Assembly: GCA_032164245.1 (NCBI GenBank)
Contig: JAVMKO010000002.1
Coordinates: forward strand, 95,679,340 to 95,743,339
Direction of reading: 5' to 3'
DNA length: 64,000 bases
Origin: Sternotherus odoratus
Lineage: Eukaryota > Chordata > Testudines > Kinosternidae
The notes beneath the pieces were generated by a model. That model had not been told where the DNA came from, did no database searches, and was given only the letters and a program-made list of their open reading frames with translations. Numbering within the stretch: the stretch's first letter is position 1; each line of letters starts with the position of its first letter. The position numbers were made by a program, and so were the translations under genes. Positions 50,401 through 56,858 of the stretch are shown piece by piece.

Positions 50401-52310
50401 CCATGTGTCAAGTACAAAAATAGAGATAAGCCAAATTTAACTTCTTCCTCACCCATACAGGGTTTCACTTAACTGTCTGATGAAAGCAGCAGCACTTCAT
50501 GCAAATACTTAACTTACTGCAACAGTAAACAAAATTTTAAACTACAAAGTTAGGAAATTCAGTGTCAAGGTTTCCTTAGCAGCCCTAATTTTGTCCCCCA
50601 AGTCCAACTGCTCTCCAACAGGATCTTTCATCACACACAATATATGCAAAATTACAAAATGCATGTATGAAGAAAATGATGAGATTCAGACATTAGACAA
50701 TTCATCTAATTAATACAATCTCTATTGGATAGAAAGTATTAAGTCACTTGATTATATGCAATAAAAGGTACTTTTTTTGGTATCTTCTCTAAATTTTATT
50801 GTACTGGCTCCCCTATAGATGAAAAATGTTGTGTCCCTGCCATCAGTTATTGCTGGGATTTTAGCATACAGGAGACACAAACCTTAGAAGTTCTAGGAAA
50901 ACAAATGCTATTGATATCAGCATCTATGGATTAGCTCAGTCTCCAGATTCATGGTTGGGTCACTAATCAGTCTGCCCAATCTCCAGCAGATTATTATGAC
51001 ATCATCTTGAGAGGAATTATATATACCAGGCTAAAGGTCCAGTTTGGGAAAGAGCATCTGTGCGTCAGGTCAATGGTTCCTGAAATCTGATTATATGGAG
51101 TTTGTTTTTTCTGTTCTCAAGTCGTTATGATTTATCTGTGGCATTCCCCATTCACATAACTGGTTAAAGGTTCTGGGACAGTAGTGTAATTCCTAACCCT
51201 TTGGAGTTGTTTGAGTAAATCTGCTGTGCGGTTGTCCTTGCTGAGAAGCCCTGTAAGTTCTTCTCCACTATGTGTTCCTCAGTCCTGAAGACATCCCCTA
51301 TTCCTTTATGATAACTTGCTCTCCAGTCAAGGATTGAGTGTGCTGTAAATTTTCTTATTTGCCCTTTAAGTCTTCTTCAGATGGGCGTTGCCAGCAGAGG
51401 CAACTAACTTACTCTAATTCGACAGTCATCTAAGGATAGATGCACACAAATTACCTTCTTACCAAAGCTAGCAGGTTTGGTGATCGCCACCACAGCAAAC
51501 ATTTTTAATACATGCTCACAGATGGGAGTATCTGGATAGTCCTGCACTGCAAACCTGAGAAACAATTGCCATGTTCTGCCAACCTTGTCATGTTATCGGT
51601 ATCTTAATTTTAAGGTAATTAAGAACTAACCTGAATTTACCACCTGTATTACTGATCAAAGGAGCCTGATTAAAAAGGTCAGGACTCTGAGGAGAGTATC
51701 TTCCATTCATTCTAGGACTGCTCATCAGTATCTTGTTTTGGGAACTATGAAATATTGAAGCACTCTTTATCCCATTACCATAGAAACATTCATCTAGAGG
51801 TCATTTGTTTTACTTACTTCTGACTAAAAATCATAACCATTTAATAGCTATTTAATGAATGATGCGAAACTGACAATTTCCTAGAGGACACTCCTCAGAA
51901 AACAGATGAAGACAATCTTTCAAATGACGTTTGCACTTAAAATTGAAAAAAGTTATTAAAACATTTGTATCAGATTTTATAAAATTGCTTTTCCTCCCCA
52001 ATTTCCCTTAAGTTATAATTAATTTAGAAATGTAAATCTGTGAATAAAGATTATTCAACTAACTGGGTACAGTTTTGATTGCAATCTCCCACATACCTTC
52101 TAAATTAATTCTTGTTGACTCAGGAGTGACCCTCCCATCAAACATCGGAGTGTCATCATCTGCATAACCATGATGGTAGTTTACTGGAGTTTCCTGCTGG
52201 CTTGAAGGTTCGTTTGCATCCACACATTCATCTTCACTTTTATTGAAGTACCTTTGTAACCAACCTGGCACGATATTCTTCACTGATTCTGTAACTCTAC
52301 TAATGATTCC
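14390..52310 (-). CDS. NUP153: NUP153, exons 2-22 (spliced, all but exon 1)
   Basis: NUP153 encodes the nuclear-basket nucleoporin Nup153, which anchors the basket of the nuclear pore and takes part in import and export. Twenty-one exons were placed by translation and GT/AG sites. They sum to 4281 bases (1426 residues plus stop), in phase throughout. With a missing exon 1 the total fits the human length of 1475 residues and its 22 exons. Counting from exon 2, residues 1-570 form the low-complexity N-terminal region, starting with a pore-targeting segment (SRVTESVKNIVPGWLQRYF). Four RanBP2-type zinc fingers (W-x-C-x2-C-x10-C-x2-C), known in the family to bind Ran, follow at about 590-840. FxFG and FG repeats for karyopherin binding run from about 850 to 1400, and the basic tail is RKIKTAVRRRK. 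The start codon lies right of the window. Confidence 0.96.
15123..15282 (-). CDS. NUP153: NUP153 exon 21
   Basis: 160 bases, donor gtaaga. Reads AVFQFGSSNNFSFTSNSPG, then VFTFGANPGAPAPPTQ and PSGSSGFPFNPTPSFAMG. It contains VFQFG and the VFTFGAN motif near the C terminus; in human this FTFG site is the one bound by HIV-1 capsid. Here SPSGVF of human is shortened to SPGVF. Confidence 0.96.
15830..15846 (+). repeat. Left target-site duplication of the 5S SINE
   Basis: acttgaagtggtttaca, repeated without mismatch at 16126-16142. Confidence 0.9.
15847..16125 (+). mobile_element. 5S rRNA-derived SINE
   Basis: The first about 117 bases (15847-15963) are a clear 5S rRNA copy, including tctgatctcggaagctaagc and ggatgggagacc, which cover the internal RNA polymerase III promoter (A box, intermediate element, C box). 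About 160 bases of unrelated tail follow, ending ctaagaaaa. A perfect 17-bp target-site duplication brackets the unit, so 5S head and tail were inserted together by retrotransposition. It is not an isolated 5S pseudogene. It lies antisense to NUP153. Known SINE3-type families have this plan; I cannot name this one or its partner LINE. Confidence 0.88.
16126..16142 (+). repeat. Right target-site duplication of the 5S SINE
   Basis: acttgaagtggtttaca, identical to 15830-15846. Confidence 0.9.
18204..18482 (-). CDS. NUP153: NUP153 exon 20
   Basis: 279 bases. Reads SSSSFVFGSGSSAPAAGPAF, then GANQTPTFGQSQGASQPNAP, and ends FGSGTTPNS. Contains several FG dipeptides (VFGSG, AFGAN, TFGQS, VFGQQ). Acceptor ttctag, donor gtgagt. 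Confidence 0.96.
18483..21260 (-). other. NUP153 intron 19
   Basis: Holds the GC-rich TIR element at 19895-20263. The rest is AT-rich and without recognisable features. Confidence 0.8.
19895..20263. mobile_element. TIR element with TA duplication and GC-rich core
   Basis: 369 bp flanked by TA (19893-19894 and 20264-20265). The left end ccgtatttttcggcgtataa mirrors the right end. The motif gcgtcttatacgcc occurs twice (19960 and 20222) and once inverted at 19907, so the left end alone can fold into a hairpin. The core is very GC-rich with a C-run near 20180. No transposase. Confidence 0.8.
21261..21629 (-). CDS. NUP153: NUP153 exon 19
   Basis: 369 bases. Starts QGAAKPAFGFLSSGSSST after a split Asp codon and ends FNFGATTTSSSTG. 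FG motifs include AFGFL, VFGST, LFGQA, AFGNA, SFGFS, LFGSG and NFGAT. Donor gtatgt. Confidence 0.96.
22459..22743. mobile_element. Harbinger-type MITE with poly-G tract
   Basis: 285 bp with ends gggcttgtctccact and agtgaagaccagccc, flanked by a perfect TAA duplication (22456-22458 and 22744-22746), typical of PIF/Harbinger insertion. Near the left end is a run of 20 G. It contains the inverted pair gcaaacttcagctacg/cgtgaagtttgc and the hairpin around gatcgatttctcacgt. Same family as 10779-11027, opposite orientation. Confidence 0.85.
22476..22495 (+). repeat. Poly-G tract (20 bases)
   Basis: Uninterrupted run of 20 G inside the MITE at 22459-22743. Its length in the assembly may be unreliable. 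Confidence 0.85.
23337..23364 (+). repeat. (TTTTA)n microsatellite
   Basis: Five to six uninterrupted TTTTA units. Confidence 0.9.
23818..24666 (-). CDS. NUP153: NUP153 exon 18 (large FG-repeat exon)
   Basis: 849 bases (283 codons), acceptor ttctccag, donor gtaaaa. It begins FGTAVVSSDAAAPSFKFG and ends PAFTFGAQTNTT. About ten FxFG motifs (SFKFG, VFKFG, NFNFG, VFQFG, GFSFG three times, IFSFG, FTFG) are separated by charged KSEE/KKDE linkers. Where the human protein has LVFGKK, this one reads LVFRKT, so that FG site is lost. Confidence 0.96.
24667..25189 (-). other. NUP153 intron 17
   Basis: 523 bases, AT-rich; nothing recognisable. Confidence 0.8.
25190..25384 (-). CDS. NUP153: NUP153 exon 17 (zinc finger 4)
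   Basis: 195 bases. Reads SGSLTSSSMSSFSAPSGGFL, then the RanBP2-type finger KKPEGSWDCETCLIQNKAEA with its second cysteine pair TKCIACE, then KPGTKPELKG. W and all four cysteines are present (C-x2-C-x10-C-x2-C). Confidence 0.96.
26033..26221. mobile_element. Tigger/pogo-like MITE (second copy)
   Basis: 189 bp flanked by TA (26031-26032 and 26222-26223). Ends cagtcggaccccgtaatact and gttgcgaggttccactg. The interior is the reverse-orientation counterpart of 5611-5790: ataagcggattcgcgctata here matches the sense of gcgcgaatccgcttatag there. Confidence 0.8.
26245..26445 (+). mobile_element. CR1-like LINE 3' fragment
   Basis: The stretch aggccaggagccatcatgat, followed by acagaacctcacccacccac and a segment on tests such as ttactgaagtcctcaaatca, is the recurrent non-coding part of CR1-type LINEs in turtles. 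Non-coding and truncated. Recognised from memory of the family, so moderate confidence. Confidence 0.6.
26450..26717. repeat. G-rich hAT-like repeat
   Basis: G-rich stretch ending gatgtggccctcaggccaaaatgtttgcccacccctg, the terminal sequence shared with 8320-8362. Confidence 0.55.
27319..27942 (-). CDS. NUP153: NUP153 exon 16 (zinc fingers 1-3)
   Basis: 624 bases, acceptor tttttctag, donor gtacgg. Three RanBP2-type fingers in tandem: YWHCDTCLLQNKATDNKCVA, TWDCDTCLVQNKPDATKCVA and SWDCTVCLVSNKAEDSKCVA, each closed by a further Cys. Finger spacers contain LGFGDKFK. All twelve cysteines and the three Trp are kept. The fingers are known to bind Ran. Confidence 0.97.
27943..28300 (-). other. NUP153 intron 15
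   Basis: 358 bases; nothing recognisable. Confidence 0.8.
28301..28420 (-). CDS. NUP153: NUP153 exon 15
   Basis: 120 bases, donor gtgaga. Reads TTVVNSTSNKKKEKDEHDG, then TFKPAKVLKEGSVLDILKSP. LKEGSVLD(I/V)LKSP is a diagnostic Nup153 motif. The acceptor (tttctatttaaag) has a weak pyrimidine tract, and a solo LTR begins 40 bases upstream in the transcript sense. Confidence 0.94.
28457..28460. repeat. Left 4-bp target duplication of LTR
   Basis: atgc, repeated at 28930-28933. Confidence 0.7.
28461..28929. mobile_element. Solo LTR of an endogenous retrovirus
   Basis: 469 bp starting tgtgac and ending gccaca, i.e. TG...CA ends, with a 4-bp atgc duplication on each side. No internal retroviral sequence or gene remains, so it is a solo LTR. 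C-rich tandem units of about 35 bp (around aactcactcctcaaac) lie near 28670-28760. I saw no poly(A) signal on either strand, so orientation is unresolved. Confidence 0.72.
28930..28933. repeat. Right 4-bp target duplication of LTR
   Basis: atgc, matches 28457-28460. Confidence 0.7.
31427..31514 (-). CDS. NUP153: NUP153 exon 14
   Basis: 88 bases. Reads IGFTFSVPVVKSTQASGSSD, then TPVPLLISP. Acceptor tttatcag, donor gtaact. IGFTFSVPV is shared with the human protein. Confidence 0.95.
31766..31858 (-). CDS. NUP153: NUP153 exon 13
   Basis: 93 bases. Reads VQPASNASSPVFRFSSPIVK, then STEAEVLPPLS. Acceptor aatttag, donor gtaagt. Confidence 0.95.
31859..32695 (-). other. NUP153 intron 12
   Basis: AT-rich, 837 bases; nothing recognisable. 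Confidence 0.8.
32696..32833 (-). CDS. NUP153: NUP153 exon 12
   Basis: 138 bases (46 codons). Reads EAEAPVLPKIPLPINTTALP, then NFSFGSLATTTVSSSPITNT and QPVINK. Acceptor attttag, donor gtaatt. Confidence 0.95.
33377..33415 (+). repeat. (CA)n microsatellite
   Basis: About 13 CA units, an aaat interruption, then five more. Confidence 0.92.
33480..33545 (+). repeat. Interspersed LINE-like repeat fragment
   Basis: aggaacataagaattgtcac followed by actggatcagacaagtggtc and tagtatcctgtc is a widespread amniote interspersed sequence, probably CR1-type. Recognised by wording only. Confidence 0.5.
34472..34562. repeat. Palindromic MITE
   Basis: gggcctgatttccagaagtg at the left is mirrored by cacctctgaaaaatcagggc at the right; the gctgagca/tgctcagc-like arms extend the palindrome to about 91 bp. 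Confidence 0.65.
34780..34912 (-). CDS. NUP153: NUP153 exon 11
   Basis: 133 bases. Reads NFTYPKFSTPASNGLYSGVG, a run of glycines, then KMRRERGVHYVSQQGQEKQ. The Gly run followed by KMRRER matches human Nup153. Acceptor tgtgccag, donor gtaaga. Confidence 0.95.
34913..37815 (-). other. NUP153 intron 10
   Basis: Contains the Tigger-like element at 35732-36010. The 88-codon frame at 35275-35541 has no recognisable homology. The rest is unremarkable. Confidence 0.7.
35732..36010. mobile_element. Tigger-like MITE
   Basis: 279 bp with near-perfect inverted ends: cagtagactctcgattatcc at the left and ggataatcgagagtctactg at the right. TA flanks the left, CA (mutated TA) the right. GC-rich core, non-coding. 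Confidence 0.82.
37816..37868 (-). CDS. NUP153: NUP153 exon 10
   Basis: 53 bases, acceptor tatttgcag, donor gtatgt. Reads GLREKNLTAEQQVETPE and begins a Ser codon completed in exon 11. The position matches human YEKNMTPGQNREQRESGF, so it is divergent but in the right place and phase. Confidence 0.88.
38768..39405. mobile_element. Harbinger-type MITE, GC-rich core
   Basis: 638 bp with ends gggtatgtcttcattac and gtagtggggaccagccc, bracketed by TAA (38765-38767 and 39406-39408). It is inserted in the CR1 remnant. It is near-identical over long stretches to 54755-55326 but lacks about 16 bases of the right end (gtcgacgttaagccg) that the other keeps. The GC-rich middle has repeats of gagctgctggggcgggc. 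Confidence 0.87.
39791..40015 (-). pseudogene. CR1 reverse transcriptase fragment
   Basis: 75-codon open frame with VSSGVPQERVLSPVIFIIF and FADDAKIGG, the palm-domain signatures of non-LTR reverse transcriptase. It lacks the rest of the enzyme. Confidence 0.85.
42349..42413 (+). repeat. 25-bp tandem repeat, about 2.6 copies
   Basis: Unit starts aaaatttactacacctctct and ends actac. Two perfect copies, then a partial one. Confidence 0.92.
42660..42806 (-). CDS. NUP153: NUP153 exon 9
   Basis: 147 bases. Reads VESQHPPVQKLMTPKTISQS, then MSRLQYFKPSLTPAVESGKI and RQRVDVKHK. YFKPSLTP is shared with human. Donor gtgagt. Confidence 0.95.
42807..45253 (-). other. NUP153 intron 8
   Basis: 2.4 kb, AT-rich; nothing recognisable. 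Confidence 0.75.
45254..45307 (-). CDS. NUP153: NUP153 exon 8
   Basis: 54 bases: PVDRSIPDITRFHSKRKQ. Acceptor ccttatag, donor gtaagg. Matches human SPLDRSGIDITDFQAKREK. Confidence 0.93.
45400..45444 (-). CDS. NUP153: NUP153 exon 7
   Basis: 45 bases: DAKRIPSSVASPLSS. Acceptor ttcaacag, donor gtaagt. Confidence 0.95.
45571..45687 (-). CDS. NUP153: NUP153 exon 6
   Basis: 117 bases (39 codons): TPVRRQMKAKQANVQSYGVT, then SSTARRILQSLEKMSSPLA. One of the most conserved stretches of Nup153. Acceptor ttttcag, donor gtaaat. Confidence 0.96.
46287..46528. mobile_element. Harbinger-type MITE (degenerate)
   Basis: 242 bp with ends ggcctgagctacact and atagatgtgccc and a perfect TAA duplication (46284-46286, 46529-46531). 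It contains acaacttcaattacgc...gcgtagctgaagttg, the family hairpin. Confidence 0.75.
47535..47594 (-). repeat. Interspersed repeat, antisense copy
   Basis: Reads on the minus strand as tttcaccgacaaaagttggt then ccaataagaaatgttactt, a known amniote interspersed sequence. An inverted counterpart lies at 47886-47985. Confidence 0.65.
47603..47862. mobile_element. Harbinger-like MITE (degenerate)
   Basis: 260 bp starting gggtacggctatacatc and ending gtagccaaggcc, flanked by TTC on both sides (47600-47602, 47863-47865). The internal motif ataaattgatcccc and the gtagctgaagttgc stretch link it to the family at 10779 and 22459. Confidence 0.6.
47886..47985 (+). repeat. Interspersed repeat, sense copy
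   Basis: tttcaccaacagaatttggtc, then ttaagaaatattacctcacc and atcctgcaatcaacatggct. Opposite orientation to 47535-47594. Confidence 0.65.
48366..48494 (-). CDS. NUP153: NUP153 exon 5
   Basis: 129 bases: SLGNASVLKTSHLGDSPFYP, then GKTTYGGAAAAARQSKIRIT and PYQ. Acceptor ctctgcag, donor gtaaga. Confidence 0.96.
48577..48716 (-). CDS. NUP153: NUP153 exon 4
   Basis: 140 bases: IAVSKNTSIPPLWSTEAERS, then HSLAQHSATSSKKPAFNLSA and FGALSP. Acceptor ttgtcag, donor gtgagt. Confidence 0.96.
48717..50048 (-). other. NUP153 intron 3
   Basis: 1.3 kb. A 152-codon frame at 49156-49614 on the minus strand has no recognisable homology. No other features. Confidence 0.7.
50049..50297 (-). CDS. NUP153: NUP153 exon 3
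   Basis: 249 bases: PSTSRSALNFSDVLTRPSLH, then RSHLNCTMLDSPSPHCQPST and, further on, VKEIKDSTSQHDDDNISTTS, ending FSSRASDK. Very close to human. Donor gtactt. Confidence 0.96.
50298..52096 (-). other. NUP153 intron 2
   Basis: 1.8 kb; no repeat or exon recognised with confidence. Confidence 0.7.
52097..52310 (-). CDS. NUP153: NUP153 exon 2
   Basis: 214 bases (217 with the upstream acceptor). Reads GIISRVTESVKNIVPGWLQR, then YFNKSEDECVDANEPSSQQE and, further on, DDDTPMFDGRVTPESTRINLE. The start region is the family's nuclear-pore targeting segment. The 3' splice site is a NAGNAG (aagcag), so a Gln before the first Gly may or may not be included. Donor gtatgt. Confidence 0.95.
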
Positions 52311-52316
52311 CTGCTT
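52308..52316 (-). promoter_or_regulatory. NAGNAG tandem splice acceptor of NUP153 exon 2
   Basis: Minus-strand text tttttcaagcagggaatc offers AG at two sites three bases apart (exon starts at 52313 or 52310). A good pyrimidine tract precedes both. Use of the first adds one Gln codon without changing frame. Confidence 0.7.
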
Positions 52317-53126
52317 GAAAAAGAAAGTGCTTATATTTAACAACAAGCATGAACTCAAAAATATATTTTGACATGAAACATTACACAGACACTAAAGACA
52401 GATGTCAGGCAAGAGCTGCTGAGAAAGTGAATACTGTACAACAGACAAGAATTTCAAACCCATAAAGAAAGTATTATATTCCTCAAGGACAAGTATGAAG
52501 ACTATTCACTGGACAATTTACTTATTTCCCTGTATCAGAGTTCTCATTCTTCCTGATGCCCTTCTCTCACCCATATTTCAAAACTCTGATTGAACTTCAG
52601 GAGCCAGGTCCAGCTTAAGACCACCTTCTTCCTACCCCTTCTCTTGGTGCTTGTCTACACATGGAGTTTCTCCTGGTTAATTCCATATGTGGATATTCTT
52701 TTTCTAGAATAAATGTGTTCCTATGTGGAGTTAATCAGGAACAAAGAAACCTTTAGTCAACATCTACACTGACATCAAGCTACTTCCAACCACCATGAGC
52801 CTCAAGATTTTTTGCTCTTGGCATTTTAAACATTCGCTTGTATCAAAATCTATAATACTATGCTTTGAACAGATATCTGTATCCTCTGATGAACTGCTAA
52901 TATGAGTGAGTAATCAACGCTGATTGATCATTGTTATATTAGTGTTATTGAAAAAGAGTCATCAATTGGTCATTAATTTTTGAGGGCTGAAGACAGCATG
53001 CTCTTGAACTAAGTTGACGTTGAAAATATTTGGAAGAAACTTGGCTACATTTCAATAGCATCAAGCATGTATCTATGTGGGACTGTCAAAATAATTAGCA
53101 TTCTGCTCTTATACCTTGGTTAAGAG

Positions 53127-53196
53127 ATTTCAGAGTAGTTCCTGTCTGTGTTAGTCTGTATCCACAAAAACAAGAGGAGTACTTGTGGCACCTCCC
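53127..53196 (-). repeat. Ancient amniote interspersed repeat end
   Basis: Minus strand: gtgccacaagtactcctctt, then gtttttgtggatacagacta and a gaactactctgaaat end. A widespread amniote repeat 3' end. Confidence 0.7.
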
Positions 53197-53459
53197 CCGC
53201 AGAGTAAGCTATTCCGATGGGGAGGTGAAGGGAAGTTGCAATTACATATTTTGCTCACCAGGAGCTGATGTGGCAATAGAAGAGGAGAGGCAGCTGGCCC
53301 ATGGGCTGGAGCAGCCAGCTGTAGAGAGGGAGGGGGCAGAGGCTACCTTCTTCACAGAGCCCTGCGCACGGGGCCTTTAAGGATGCAGTGGATGGAAGGG
53401 GGAAGGACAGAGCAGCACACAAGGGGCTGCTGGGGGTCAGGTCACACAGATGGAAGTTT

Positions 53460-53750
53460 AGGAGGACTAGTGGGGGGGCAGACTGTGGTGGGGCACAGCA
53501 GTTAGTGGGGTGACTGAGCCGGGGTTTAATGGGGTGGGGGCGCAGGGCCACATGGGGATAGAGGGAGTGGGGATGGCTAAATGAGGGTGCAGGGATATAT
53601 GGGGAGAGGGGCAGCTATGCCTGGCTGAATGGGGGTGCAGAGACATGTGCCAATATGCCTGGCTGAATGGGATGATGGGGCACATGGGGACAGGGGGTTC
53701 AGGAACACATGGGGACAGGGGCAGATGATGCCTGTCTGAATGGGAGAGGC
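53460..53750 (+). repeat. G-rich minisatellite-like stretch
   Basis: Irregular repeats of cacatggggacaggggca and gcctggctgaatggg, about 40-50 bases apart. Confidence 0.6.
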
Positions 53751-54024
53751 TAAGGGTCAGCCAGGCTCTGCATGGGGAAGGCTCTCCAACTCTCTAACAA
53801 TCCTTCCCTCCCTCCCTCCCTGCCCCAAACAATTGTTCCATACTTCTCACACTTATACCCAACAACCTGTCAGGTTGACACCCAAGCTCCTCCCGAGCAA
53901 TTACTTCCCTGACCCTCAGCTCTCCATTACCCCAACTTCCACAAGTCTTTCGGTTGCTTCTGAGGGGTGTGGGAAATACATTTCTGTATTGTAGTTTAAA
54001 TGAATTATTACTCAAAGTTATTGT

Positions 54025-54268
54025 ATTAATATGCCTAGTAAGGAATTTGTCAAAAAACATTTCCTGAATCTTTTTTGTTGTCTGTATAATTACTGTATAA
54101 TTATTATAAATAATAACTACTTGCAGACACATATTTTGAAATAAATTACCAAAATAATTGAAACTAGTGTGATTATACTGTGTTATTTTGACAACTAAAA
54201 TATGAAGAATTTTAAAATATCGTGTGCATAATTTTTAATTTTGGGTGCAAAATTTCCCCAGGAGTAAA
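54025..54268 (-). repeat. AT-rich interspersed repeat, antisense copy
   Basis: Ends tttaattttgggtgcaaaat then ttccccaggagtaaag. It is the reverse complement, with scattered differences, of 59047-59285. Confidence 0.75.
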
Positions 54269-54754
54269 GTATGACAGAACAGCATATTTGGGTTTTGGTA
54301 TTTTCAATGAAGCATCAGTACATTTCTGATTTAATATTGGTATTTTGCTGCAAACAACATGTTATTGGTGTGCCACCAATTACATAATCCTTTGGAATGT
54401 TTGCTTCATTTAGGGCAATTGGAATACTTCCAAAATTTGTTTCTAAAATCCTGAATGAAATATTGTCTCTCGATACCAGCATGTTTTTTTTTAATTATTT
54501 AAACTGAGACCTGGAAACGCTTCAAAAAAATATCTAGCTAGTTTACTAGATCCAAATCTCCCAAAGAAAATACTGCAATGTTCTACATTTTAGTACGGTT
54601 TGCAAATCTGCAATGCATACACCCAGCCTACCATTACCAGCAATCCACATTGCTGCAAGAGAAGTCATACCCAGCAATTCCCAGTTCTAAGGAATTCAGA
54701 TTACCAGTTGGTTAAAGCATGTTCCTATCTGCTCCCCCAATGCTGAGCATCTTT

Positions 54755-55326
54755 GAGTATGTCTTCACTACAGCAGTAGGTCGATTTCCCTTAAGTCGAT
54801 TTTTTAAAGCAGACTGTATAGAGTCGATTTTGTGCGTCTCTCACTAAGCATAGCAAGTCGGCAGTGTCTGTCCCCACAACTGTGGCAAGCGTTGACATAG
54901 GGAGTGTTGCACTGTGGGTAGATATCCCACCGTTCCGGGAGTCCCCAGCGGGCACAGGGGGGGGGGGGGAGGAACCGGCGCGGAGCTAGCTGCTCGGGCG
55001 GGCGGGCGGGGGGGGGGGAGCCGGCGCAGAGCTGCTCGGGCGGGCATGGTGGGGCCGCGGAGCTGCTCCGAGTGGTGGCTGGTCCCCTGGGGAGCAAACG
55101 GGCATTGTGGAAGGTCGGAGGCTAGTTGTCACATGCATCCTCACTAGTTCACAATCGACCCAGAGAGGTCGATTTCAGTGCTACTCCTCTCGTTAGGGAG
55201 GAGTACAGAAGTCAATTTTGAGGTCCCTTTAAATCGACTCAAATGGCATGCATGTGAGGACAGGTACATGTTTATATCGACTTAACGTCGCTAAAGTCGA
55301 CGTTAAGCCGTAGCGGGGACCAGCCC
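54755..55326. mobile_element. Harbinger-type MITE, GC-rich core
   Basis: 572 bp with ends gagtatgtcttcactac and gtagcggggaccagccc and a TTT duplication (54752-54754, 55327-55329). Long near-identical stretches to 38768-39405 in the same orientation. It keeps a gtcgacgttaagccg segment at the right end that folds back on cgacttaacgtcgc. Confidence 0.85.
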
Positions 55327-55712
55327 TTTGTCAAGGTAAATATATTCTATGTTTTTATCCCATAGTATATTATGTAAACATTTCATAAAACCATACAAGA
55401 TTGAAAAATGTGAGACTTCACACTGCATGCAACCCTTACTACTGATCAATGACAGTAATATGTTATGCCTATCAGAGCACACGTTAGGTATAACATCTTG
55501 AGATAGCCATCAGTTACAACGCTGAAAAGAAAAATAAATTTAAAATACTAATATGCATCTTATCCACTACTATAGGCACTACACTAATACAAGGAAAAAA
55601 TGAGAGGAATCCCTGGCAACCCTAATAAAAGAGACTAGGGATTTAACTAACTGTATTTGTTTGCAGCAAGACTACTAGATTTACATACAGGAACTCCTCA
55701 CTTAATGTTGTA

Positions 55713-56400
55713 CAGTGAAACCCCGATTTAACGGACCTCCATTTAACGGACTTCGGATGCAAAGGACAAAATTTTTCAGAAAGTCTGATGCATCCGAAAT
55801 CCGTTTGTGGAGGGCTGGCTGTGGGCTCCCCGCTGCCTCCCAGGTCCAGGCAGTGGGCGGGCTGCCGGCTCCCCGCTGCCAGCCCGCCCGGGTCCTGGCT
55901 GCTGGGACCCGGGCGGGAGCCGTCAGCCAGCCCGCCCGGGTCCCGGCTGCAGGCTGCCGCCCGGGTCCCAGCAGCCGGGGACCCGGGTGGGCGGGCTGGC
56001 AGCGGGGAGCCGGCAGCCCGCCCACTGCCTGGACCTGGGAGGCAGCGGGGAGCCGGGCGGGCTGGCTGACGGTTCCCGCCCGGGTTGACGGCTCCCGCCC
56101 GGGTCCCAGCAGCCTGGGACGCGGGCAGGCGGGTTGACGGCTCCCGCCCGGGTCCCAGCAGCCGGGGACCCGGGCGGGCGGGCGGGCTGCTAGCTGCCGC
56201 CCGGGTCCCAGCAGCCGGGACCTGGACGGACGGGCTGACAGCTCCCGCCCGGGTCCCAGCAGCCGGGGACCCGGGCGGGCTGCTGGTAAAACCTTGATAT
56301 AACGGACTAATTCGGGCGATTATTATTATTAAATAACGGACTTTCGGCTTTAAAGGACACCCCCTCGCCCGAATTAGTCCGTTAAATCGAGGTTTCACTG
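55713..56400. mobile_element. Tigger-like element with GC-rich tandem core (nested)
   Basis: 688 bp flanked by TA (55711-55712, 56401-56402). Ends cagtgaaaccccgatttaac and gttaaatcgaggtttcactg. The subterminal taacggac occurs several times on each side. The core is built of repeats of gctcccgcccgggtcccagc and its reverse complement. Proline-rich open frames over it are by-products of this composition. Confidence 0.85.
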
Positions 56401-56637
56401 TAGCTATGTTTCTGAAAAATGCGATTTTAAGCAAAACGATGTTAAATGAATCGAATTTCCCCATAAGCATTAATGTAAATGGGGGGGTTAGGTTCCAGGG
56501 ATTTTTTTTTCACCAATATATATACACACACACGTTTTAAACAAACAATTTACTGGTACCCACCGATGATGTTTGTGAAGCTTGGTTGAGGTGGAGGAGT
56601 CAGAGGGTGTGATATTTCCCAGGGAATGCCTTACTGC

Positions 56638-56858
56638 CAGGGGTTCTCAAACTGGGTTTCAGGACCCCTAAGGGGGTCACGAGGTTATTACATGGGGGGT
56701 CACAAGCGGTCAGCCTCCACCCCAAATCCTGCTTTGCATTCAGCATTTATAATGGTTTTAAATATATTTAAACGTTTTTTTTAATTTATAAGGGGGGGTC
56801 ACACTCCGAGGCTTGCTATTTGAAAGGGGTCACCAATACAAAAGTTTGAGAACCACTG
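56638..56858. mobile_element. hAT-like MITE (nested)
   Basis: 221 bp with ends caggggttctcaaact and agtttgagaaccactg. Inner text gggggtcac recurs in both halves. It lies within the outer Tigger-like element; the outer sequence (ccttactg / tactaaatgaac) continues across it. Confidence 0.8.

Noticed and set aside
55643..56470. 275-codon proline/glycine/arginine-rich frame and its counterparts on the other strand
   Set aside because: They span the GC-rich palindromic core of a transposon. Open frames on both strands follow from the repeat composition.
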